A stretch of DNA of 64,000 bases, taken from Magnolia sinica (lineage: Eukaryota > Streptophyta > Magnoliopsida > Magnoliales > Magnoliaceae). Shown in pieces: positions 55,091-64,000 of the stretch. A program made the position numbers and the translations under genes. Location: NCBI RefSeq assembly GCF_029962835.1, contig NC_080583.1, forward strand, positions 930,001-994,000, written 5' to 3'. Positions within the stretch are counted from its first letter, which is position 1. Each line of letters begins with the position of its first letter. The notes below the pieces were generated by a model. The model did not search any database and was not told the origin of the DNA. It was given only the letters and a program-made list of their open reading frames with translations.

Positions 55091-56144
55091 ATGTCACCTA
55101 AGGTCACACGGAGTACGGCACGTCTTATACTTGGTGACTCAATTGACGAGGCACCTCCCCTCAACGATAGCCATAAGGGCCCCAGTTTGGGCCCGAATAG
55201 CGAGACTACACCGGATTCTAAGCCGGCCACTGGCCCTACAAATGGGCCGGCACCTTTTGCACCACCGGTTTCGGAGCAGAACTATGCGTCCATGTCGACG
55301 CCCCACATGCATCAGGCTCCTCCTCCTGATAGGCTGGAGCAGATGATGCTTCTTATGGAGCAGCAGCAGTAGATTTGGATTATTATTGCTGGGGCCCTTG
55401 CCTAGAACATGAGCGCAGTTCCACCTGTGCACCCTGTTGGAAACGTGGGTGTTAGTGGCTTGTTTAAGCGATTCAGCGCTTCCAACCTCCTACATTTATG
55501 GGTACTCACAGACCCAAGGAGGCCGAGTAATGGCTTGACCACATCTCTAAGATGCTGAAGCCGTTGCACTGCACTGAGGCAGAGCAGGTCGAGTTGGTCG
55601 CCTACATATTCGAGAAGGAGGCCAGTCTCTGGTGGGACAACGTCCTTAGGATTGTTACTCCTGGTTACATGTGGTCATGGGAGGCTTTTGAGGCACGCTT
55701 CCACGGGAAGTATTTCCCTCTCACCTACAATAACGAGAAGGAGGGAGAGTTCCTTCGCCTCCGATAGGGAGGAATGACTATGGCGGAATACGAGAACAGG
55801 TTCATGGAGCTAGTCAGATATGCTCCCTTGATATTAGCAAACCAGCCGATATGAATGCGGTGATTTTCTGAGGGTTTGCGACCCCAGATACGCTCGAAAA
55901 TGTGTTGCGCTAGCATACTCAACTATGCTGAACTAGTGGACATGTCTCTGTGAGCTGAGCAGAATGGTGATAGGCTATCCCGCACACGTGTACCTATGGT
56001 TCCTAAGCCTTGACCAAATTTACCAAGCAGGCCGTTCCTCGGCAAGAGGCCGCATGCAGATTCTCCTCCTCGACTTATGGCTCCACCGACACAGCCGAGG
56101 TGACCTGATGTATGGTGCACCTACTGCAAGAGGTCGGCCCATGC
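55091..56144 (+). pseudogene. Gypsy gag, truncated by insertion
   Basis: Starts MSPKVTRSTARLILGDSIDE, with a Gln-rich stretch before a stop at 55370. After a frame change the gag core is MLKPLHCTEAEQVELVAYIF, EKEASLWWDNVL and GMTMAEYENRFMELVRYAPL, with stops. The C-terminal part shows SRPFLGKRPHADSPPRLM and the beginning of the zinc knuckle, WCTYCKRSAHA, where the sequence is cut by the minus-strand LTR at 56145. Confidence 0.85.
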
Positions 56145-59100
56145 TGTAACGCCCTGAAAATCGAAGGTCGAGTAAAAGTCCAACTCCTAAGTTCCAATGC
56201 ATCACTTATGCAACATATTTAATGATGATTAAGTGTTGTCTATATTAGTGCATAAAACATGAATAAGATTAAGCCAAATCAACAAAACATAATCTAGGGA
56301 TAGTTGTAATACGCAAGCGGAAGACTGAAACGAACATATATATAAGTTTACAAATCAGTATAAGTCCCCAAAGTATGTGTGAATTGCCCGGTTAATAATT
56401 ACATGTGTGGTTTCAAAATAAAAAATGCTAAAATATAATAGTCCACTACAAGTATAACCGTGAAGCCCCACCGATCAGAGCGGTCTATTTAAACCCGCCT
56501 GAATAATGCATATATAAGAATGCCTTCTTATCATCCTCGAAGTCCGGTTCCGCCTTGCAGGCTGCGCCATCGTCTGAACCTACAACAGGGTCTGGTTAAT
56601 ATTTAAAACACCATCCCGTAATGTGGGAGTGAGTGATGAACTCAGTAGAACAATAAAGCAAAGGTTAACATGTTATCAATTCAGTCAAGCAGTAATGATA
56701 AAGCAATACAATCGAACATCCCTAAATACTCTGATTAATGCAGGATAGTATGAATAAATGATGCATGCTCTTACCTGCACTCCCTCAGCAATTTTCATCT
56801 AACGGTCACGCATGTCAGTCACTTCCTTATGCTCTCTATACATCGCCAAACGGCACATACAATGTGGTAAATGAGCATGATTATCAAGTTCTTATTAGTC
56901 CTTTTCATATAGCAGGATTGGGAAGCTAAGGTACCTCCCTTATATCAATTCCCAAACAATGATCCATTCTAGGGTCGTCAATCCTAGCAATTCTCATACG
57001 ATGTTGTGGTTCTAGGTCGCTGCAAAGGGCTCATCACCTTATCAGTGTAGGCCTAGTGTACTCTTGTTGCTACGTAAGGGCTCGTCGCCTCTACGTAGTT
57101 TTAGCGTACGCTCGAGGTCACTACAAAGGGCTCGTCACCTTATCAGTGTAGGCCGACAGCTCGAATACAGTGTCCCATACCACCGTATTTGGCTCACGAG
57201 TCTGGGTTGCTCACTAGTCACTACGGGGAGGCTCGTCACCCCACGTAGGCCGACAGCTCGATCACGGTGTCCCATACCACCATGCCCGGCTCATGAGTCT
57301 TAGCGGATCGAGGTACCAAGGTTTTAGAAGGTTTTCACTGGTGAGTTTAGTACCTTAGATTCAGGTAATAACGTCCATGCATGGTGAACATACATCGGGT
57401 CAATCGGGTTACTTGACGAGCTCGACTAGTACGAGCGCACGTTGAATTGACCGACATGAAGTGCGTAAGCACTCCATGTGGCCTAACCACTGCCGACAAC
57501 CAAGGTACGACTCGGGTTCATCGAATACGTCCTATGTGGCGAGACAACCTCAGCCACCTATTCAGTGCCTGTTACCGATTGCCTGGACTATTTCGTGGTC
57601 CCAGACACATTCAATTATAACAGATAATCATACAAGCTAATCAAAACAGTAAGGGATCAACAATTCCAATCATACAAGCATGTGAGCATTTGATGGATTT
57701 CAACTACAACATGAATTCACACATATGCAGTGTCTAAGTAAAGTAGACAAAGAATACAAATTACATGGAGGAAACCATACACATCATTAAGGTAGTTGAG
57801 AATCTTATCTCAACACCCATGTAAAGTACAAATACTACATGCCTGATCATTCAGACATTTCTACAAACACTTAGACTACATATTCCAACATACATAGATT
57901 TATTTACTTAAAACGCATATTATAGCAAATCCCTTCGCATAGGAGTTGCGACACATACAACAATCATGTATTAACAAACATCTACCATAACAGGTATTAA
58001 TCATGATTCCATGTTCACTCAGACATTTCGATAAACACTTAGTCTACACACTTCAACATATATGACGTATGTTGGCCGTAACACATCCTGGGCCAAATCC
58101 TTTCGTCGAGGAGTTGTTACACATACAACTAGCATAACCACACGACAATTAATCATGGCAACCACACGTTCAAATTTTATATGTATACGATACTTTCTAC
58201 ATATACATGGAATACACTAAACTCAATATAGTTCATATATATTAGAAACGCGATACAAACATTGCATTTGGCATATGAAATTGCACCCACATCAGTAATA
58301 AACTATTAACCGACATTGAAAGCCTTGAAAACCATAACCTATACGTTTATAGTCCGCACCTTTCGCCGATAGACTCGTAAGGAACTCAGTTTTAAAGCTA
58401 AGTCTTTGTCTACGGCAGATTGGCAATCTATAACATAAATCAGGTTAGTTATTTCATAACTTACACTATCTGAAACCCTAAAACAGATTAGGGTTAAGTT
58501 TTCTTACCCAAGAATGTTGTCGAAAACGCTGGATTTGTGATACAGAGGGGGTGACTAAGTGCATGGAGTAACGGGATCGAATCCCAGGAAGAACTTCCAA
58601 CTCACTCTCTCACTTCCACTCTTTTCCTCTCTTTTCTCTTCTCTCTCTCTTAGGATTTTCTCAAATTCGTATGGGGTGAGAGAGAGAGGGTTTAAGGTCC
58701 TTATATAGGCTTAGGTTTGATGAAAATGGCCCCAGGGCCAAGGTATACTTAGGTTATATTCAAATACGGACTGTTCCGGTCCAACGGAGCACTTCTAGTG
58801 GCCCATTTTCCACGTGCGGTCGGACTTAAGCTCCCAGACCATGGATCTAGGTCAGGCTAAGTTTTCGTTCCGATCGGGTTTGTAGATCAGCCATGGCGGA
58901 TCAATTTCAGTTTAACGGTCACGGTCACTCGATTAGGGCCACAAGTACATCGACATGTGTTGGACATTTCTCCTGATCCGAGGGTGTATTTGGGTCAGAT
59001 TCTGATAGTCTGAATCCTTATATTTGGCCCGCAAGTGACACGACTCAGATTACTTAAATTCAGATTTTATTTCTAAATATTTTCACGTTTCTCACACACT

Positions 59101-59488
59101 TTGCTCCAGGCTCAAGTTGTGCATTTCTAGACATAATTAAAACTTGATTTCTAAGGGGGTTGTCAAGCCCAGTAATGCGGTCATATCCGTATAGTTTTGG
59201 GGTAATCGAACTTTTGACGTACGGTCCAAGTCTAATACGGAGTTTCGGTGTGCTCTCGAGAGCAACCAGGTTTAAGGACGGATTCTAGATTTCAGGGTAA
59301 TGTAGCGTCAATGATTCTGCATGTTTTGGGTCTTGCAGATCATATTTAAAGTGATTAGTGCTAATTTCACAAGAACTCTAGTTTAGCACTTGCTAACATT
59401 AACCTAATTTTCTAAAGGTTTTGGTCCTGAGTAATTTCTGCCTGAGGTGGTACTCGAGTCCTTGTACGAATTTTTCCGAGACGTTACA
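56145..59488 (-). repeat. 3' LTR of the minus-strand Gypsy element
   Basis: Minus-strand start TGTAACGTCTCGGAAAAATT and end CAGGGCGTTACA. Length 3344 bp. TATA box GCCTATATAAGG at 58710-58699 on the minus strand, followed by a CT/GA-rich leader. Tandem units at 57013-57301. It is an inverted match of 49560-52672. Confidence 0.9.
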
Positions 59489-59491
59489 ATC

Positions 59492-59505
59492 TACCCCCCT
59501 TAAAG
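59492..59505 (-). other. Polypurine tract
   Basis: Minus-strand TAAGGGGGGTAGAT lies directly before the 3' LTR start at 59488 and overlaps the last codons of pol (KGGRL stop), a common arrangement in plant Gypsy elements. Confidence 0.85.
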
Positions 59506-62500
59506 AAAAATTTCGTCCTCAAAATTTGTACCTTTTCGTACTCCTCGAGAATCTGAGGATAATTCTTTCGAACCTCGGCTTCTGTCTCCCAAGTATCCTC
59601 TTCTTCCGTGTGATGCGTCCACAATACTTTCACAAGTGGAATAACTTTGCTACGCAACACCTATTCCTTCTTGTCCAGGATACGCGTCGGCTGCAGTATA
59701 TATGTCGCATCCTCGCTCAATTGTACCTGCTCCCATTTGATAATGTGGAAAGGATCGGGAACGTATTTCTTCAGCATAGAAACATGAAACACGTTAAGCA
59801 CACCCGCAAGTGGAGTGGGCAAAGTAAGGCGGTACGCCACCGCCCCCACTCAATCAAGTATCTAGAATGGGCCAATGAATTGAGGCGTAAGCTTCCCCTT
59901 CTTGCCAAACCAAAGGACTTCCTTCATAGGGGAAACTCTGAGGAACACATGGTCTTTGACTTTGAAATCTAGTGGTCACCGCCTCGTATCGGCGTTGCTC
60001 TTCTGTCTGCTCTGCGCTGTCAGAAGTCGGCACCTGATAATGTTGACCTTCTCTGAAGTCACCGGAACTAACTCTGGGCCAATCAAGCTCTTCTCGCTAA
60101 CCTCTGCCCAGCAATGCGGCGCTCTGTACGGGTGCTCATACAGTGCCTCATAAAGAGCCATGCCAATACTCGCCTGAAAGCTGTTATTATAGGCGAACTC
60201 TACATAGGGAAGACAGTCATCCCAACTGTCCTTGAAATCCAGCACACAGGCCCTCAACATATCTTTCAGAATCTGATTCACCCGTTCCGTCTGCCCGTCA
60301 GTCTGTGGGTGGAACGCGGTACTGAACTTCAACTTCATACCCATTGCTTCCTGGATATGAGTCTAGAAGATAGATGTAAATCGCGTGTCTCGGTCAGACA
60401 CGATCTCCAAGGAAACTCCATGCAGATGTACAATCTCCTTGATGTACAACCTAGCCAACTCGTCTGCAGAGTTCGAAACTTTGATAGAGAGGAAATGAGC
60501 CGATTTCGTCAACCGGTCCACGATCACCCAAATGGAATCATAACCCTTTCTCATCTTTAGCAGCCCTGAGATGAAATCCATAAAGAGGAACTCTCACTTC
60601 CATTCTGCTATGGGCATAGGTTGAAGCAAACCAGGAGGTAGGCGATGCTCTACCTTGACCTGCTGGCACGTGAGATAACGGGATACATAATCTGCTATGT
60701 GAGCCTTCATATTGTCCCACCAGTATGACCTCTTCATGTCACGATACATCTTCGTACTGCCTGGATGCATAGCCATCTTAGAATCATAAGCGGCCTCAAG
60801 AACTTCCTTCCTCAAGTCAGGGAGGTTTGGGATGCATAAGCGGCCATGGTAACGTAAGCCCCCATCCGTACCAACGCTCCACTCTGAATCCTCATCTGCA
60901 CTAACCTGCCCTCTCATCTTTGCCAATAGCTCATCGTTTGCCTGAGCCGCGATGATCTTGTCATCAATGAGGGGCTGTACTCGAATATGTGCGATGCCCT
61001 CATACGGCTCCTCCACCGTGAGTTTCTGCTCAAAGTCTCGCACAAACTCTACCATGTCCCACTCTGCTACCATCAATGGAGACGCAAATGCCAATGTCTT
61101 CTTGCGGCTCAGTGCGTCTGCCATAAGGTTGGCCTTACCGGGATGGTAAGAAACCTCAAACTTGAAGTCCTTCAAGGTTTCCATCCATCGCCGCTGCCTC
61201 ATATTCAGGTCCCGCTGAGTGAATATGTATCTGAGGCTCTTGTGGTCGCAAAAGAGCTCGAACTCCTCTTCGTAGAGGTAATGCCTCCAGATCTTCAAAG
61301 CAAAGATAATGGCAGCTAACTCCAAGTCATGCGTAGGGTAGTTTTCCTTGTGTTTCCTCAACTGTTGTGACAGGTAGGCAATAACCCTGTCCTTCTGCAT
61401 CAAAACACCGCCCAAACCGATGCGAGACGCGTCCGTGTATATCGTATACTTAACCCCTTGCTCTGGCAATACTAGCACAGGGGCGAACGTCAACTTGTCC
61501 TTCAGCTCCTGAAAAGCTGCTTCCGCCTTTTCATTCCAGGCAAACTTCAGATCCTTCCATGTCAACTGAGACAAAGGTCTAGCTATCTTCGAGAAATCTA
61601 GAATGAATCGACGATAGTAACCTGCCAGACCAAGGAAACTCCACACCTCAGTAACTGAACCTGGCTGCTTCCAGTCCTAAACTGCGGCTACCTTGGCAAG
61701 GTCCATAGCTATCCCTTCTCTGGACACCATGTATCCCAGGAACTTGACTTCTTCTTTCTAGAAGTCGCATTTCTTGTACTGTGCAAATAACTGGTTCTTC
61801 CTCAGAGTATCCAATACTACTCGCAGGTGTTCCTCATGCTCTTCCCGACTCTTGGAGTATATAAGGATGTCATCAATAAACATGATGACGAATCGGAAAA
61901 GGAATGGCCGAAATACCCTGTTCATCAAGTCCATGAACACAGCTGGTGCGTTCGTAAGGCCAAACGACATTATGAGAAACTATAGTGTCCAAAATTAGTC
62001 CTGAAGGCCGTCTTCTGTACGTCCTCATCCCTGACGAGCAACTAATGATGCCTTGACTATAGATCGATCTTTGAAAAATATTGTGCCCCTTTCAACTGAT
62101 CGAATAAATCATCTATCCTGGGCAAGGGATACTTGTTCTTCACCGTCACTTGGTTCAATCTGTGATAAATAATACATAATCGCAGAGATCCATCCTTTTT
62201 CTTTACAAACAACACAGGTGCTCCCATGGAGACACATTGGGTCGTATAAAACATGCATCCAACAGATCATCGATCTGTTTTCTCAGCTCCTCCATCTCAC
62301 ACAGAGCCATGCGATAGGTCGGAAGAGATACAGGTGTCGTACCAGGCACTAGGTCAATGGTAAAATCAATTTCAAGCTGAGGGGGTAGTCCAGGTATCTT
62401 CCTAAACACATCTGAGAACTCTTGGACCACAGGAGTGTCCTCAAGCGCTGGACCATGAGCGTCCTCCAGCATTGAAGCATAACAATCAATGCGATAGGAC

Positions 62501-62952
62501 CAACTGACCTGCACCGGGAAAGTAAAGGTCGTGCCATCTGGTCCATAAGCTGTCACCACTCTACAATCGCAGTAGATCTCTGCCTTCATCTTTGTGAGCC
62601 AATCTATACCGAGAATGACATCACGTGATTTAATGGGGTGACAAGCAAGTCGAGGAGTGCTGTCCCGCTCCCTACATCTATCGAACACCCCTTATAGATC
62701 TTGGTAGCGTCCGAGAAAGTCCCTGTGGCAGTAAGGATTCTCACCCTAACCATAGGACTAGTTTCTAACCCTAGTTGCTTGACTGCTGCGCACGATATGA
62801 TAGAGACAGTGGACCCGGTGTCCACTAATAAAAAGACTGGAGTACCTTGGATATGTGTCGTAACATCAAAAGTCATAAGTGCCGTAGGTGCTGCATCTGA
62901 TGCTTCAGCTGTAAGCGAGTGCACTCGAGCCTACTGAAAATGGTTGGGCTGA
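59497..62952 (-). pseudogene. Gypsy pol: protease, RT, RNase H, integrase, chromodomain
   Basis: Most segments lie in a single minus-strand frame that also contains gag, interrupted by nonsense codons and a pair of compensating frame changes at about 62000-62600. Protease: FLLVDTGSTVSIIS (near 62840). Reverse transcriptase: [20 protein letters not shown], then [15 protein letters not shown], then [17 protein letters not shown] and the catalytic FIDDILIYS near 61870. RNase H: YTIYTDASRIGLGGVLMQ. Integrase: a zinc-binding stretch with one Cys changed to Tyr (SRYLTCQQVK), the catalytic VSDRDTRF, and HPQTDGQTERVNQ. Tail: KVIPLVKVLWTHH, EEEDTWETEAEVRKNYP. All key domains are present, but stops in frame make this copy inactive. 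Confidence 0.9.
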
Positions 62953-62963
62953 GGTGTCATAGG

Positions 62964-64000
62964 TCACTGGGGCGACTTAGATCGAGGTACGGGTGGCCAG
63001 AATGATGGATGAGCTAGTGCTGAGCATAGAGGTGGTGATGATATAGTCTGGGGAAGCTGGCAGTTGATCCTCTGGGGTGATAAGAAGCCGTTATCCCTCA
63101 TCCTGGTGAAGCAAGTCACCTCCGTATGGCCTGGCCTCTTGCAGTAGGCACACCACACATCAGGTCGCCTCACAGGGGCAGGTGGAGCCATCAGTCTCGA
63201 CGGTGAATCTGCCCGCGGCCTCTTCCCGAGGAATGATCTGCTCTGAATCTTAGGTTGTGACCTAGGAGCCATCGGTGCTCGCATACGGGACTACCTGTCC
63301 CCATCCTGCTCGGCCCTCATGGACATGCTCACTAGCTTAGAGTAGCTAGGTATACTAGCGCAGCACATCTTTGACCGAATATCTGGTCGTAAGCCCTCAG
63401 AAAAATGCCGCATACGCATCAACTCATCTACCAGAATCAACGGGGCGTACCTGCTCAACACCGTGAACCTGTTCTCATACTCAGCCACTGTCATCCCTCC
63501 CTGTTGGAGGCGAAGGAACTCACTCTCCTTCTCGTAGCGGTAGGTGACAGGATAGTAATTCTTGTGGAAGCGTACCTCAAAATCTGTCCACGTCCACATG
63601 TGTCCAACCGCAACAGTACGGAGGACACTATCCCACCATAAGCTGGCCTTCTTCTCGAACATGAAGGTGAGTAACTCCACCTGCTCGAGCTCTATGCAGT
63701 GTAGCGGCTTTAGCATCTTAGAGATGCGGTTAAGCCAATACTCGGGCTCCTCGAGTCTGTGAGTACCCGCAAAGGTAGGGGGCCGTAAGCACTGGAATTG
63801 CTTAAGGTGGCCGCTGACACCTGCATTCCTAGCAGGGGGTGTGAATGGAGCAAGCGAAGCCGCACCCATGCTCTGGGTGAAAATTTCCGCCATGGTGGTC
63901 AAAAACTGCTGCTGCTACTGCTGTATCTGTTGCTGTTGCATCAACAACATTATCTGCTCCAACCTATCAGTAGGGAGCCGACTGAGATACAGGTGGCGTC
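62964..64000 (-). pseudogene. Gypsy gag, right edge of window
   Basis: A minus-strand frame with stops at 63915-63917, 63291-63293 and 62964-62966. The gag core has RPPTFAGTHRLEEPEYWLNR, EKKASLWWDSVL and GMTVAEYENRFTVLSRYAPL. The zinc knuckle WCAYCKRPGHTEVTCF is intact (CCHC) after the second stop. A Gln-rich stretch is coded at about 63905-63950. The N-terminus is beyond the window. It is the same protein as the truncated plus-strand gag at 55091-56144. Confidence 0.88.

Larger units (their letters stand above)
49560..56144 (+). mobile_element. Gypsy (chromovirus-like) element, plus strand, truncated
   Basis: 5' LTR 49560-52672, primer binding site, an extra frame (53455-54783), then gag (55091-56144) which stops abruptly inside its zinc knuckle at the border of a minus-strand LTR of the same family. 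The gag matches that of the minus-strand element closely. Its pol region and 3' LTR must lie beyond the inserted element, outside the window. Many nonsense codons show it is dead. Confidence 0.88.
56145..64000 (-). mobile_element. Gypsy chromovirus-like element, minus strand (partial)
   Basis: The 3' LTR (56145-59488), polypurine tract, and gag-pol (59497 upward) run to the right edge; the 5' LTR and the start of gag lie beyond 64000. Domain order on the minus strand is gag, zinc knuckle, protease, reverse transcriptase, RNase H, integrase, then a chromodomain-like tail. This order and the tail place it with plant chromoviruses, most like the Tekay/Del group. It is inserted in the gag of a same-family element. 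CATGC at 56140-56144 is the expected left target duplication; its partner is outside the window. Confidence 0.9.

Overview
The window reads as nuclear DNA from a flowering plant. It has GT-AG introns, plant-type LTR retrotransposons of the Copia and Gypsy groups, hAT-like and Tourist-like miniature elements, and long AT-rich intergenic DNA. One plant-restricted gene family (DUF620) is clearly recognisable. The dispersed repeat with GGGCCCAC ends suggests to me a magnoliid or other early-diverging woody angiosperm. That taxonomic guess comes from memory of similar sequence and was not tested. No CRISPR array, operon, bacterial gene, rRNA gene or convincing tRNA gene was seen.

Only two host genes can be supported, both on the minus strand and both in the first 17 kb. 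The first (1908-5571) is a three-exon DUF620 gene whose 2.3-kb intron 1 holds a Tourist-like element with a solo LTR nested inside it. The second (coding 8056-14253, probable 5' UTR exon near 16.5-16.6 kb) encodes an unrecognised protein of about 965 residues. It has a basic nuclear-localisation-like region, a 43-residue tandem repeat and a conserved-looking C-terminus, and two close E2F-type sites lie at its presumed promoter.

From 17 to 29 kb there is no gene. This stretch holds three kinds of elements: hAT-like elements with 8-bp target duplications, many copies of a palindromic GGGCCCAC repeat (family A here), and a second inverted-repeat family (family C). It also holds solo LTRs of a family called L here. 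A decayed Copia element spans 29448-33144. A 7.9-kb LTR element (37819-45738) with 2.06-kb LTRs has no visible protease, reverse transcriptase or integrase. It carries one long minus-strand reading frame of unknown function, interrupted by five stops, and it sits inside a family A copy with a perfect 5-bp duplication. A 432-bp triplication inside family A material lies at 47.4-48.7 kb.

The last 14.4 kb is a nest of two chromovirus-like Gypsy elements of one family in opposite orientation. The older, plus-strand one (from 49560) carries an extra reading frame between its primer binding site and gag. It is cut inside the gag zinc knuckle at 56144/56145 by a minus-strand copy that runs off the right edge of the window. 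The window is mainly a record of nested insertion and decay; the candidates for something new are the LTR element's unknown reading frame, the extra pre-gag reading frame, and the palindromic family A.
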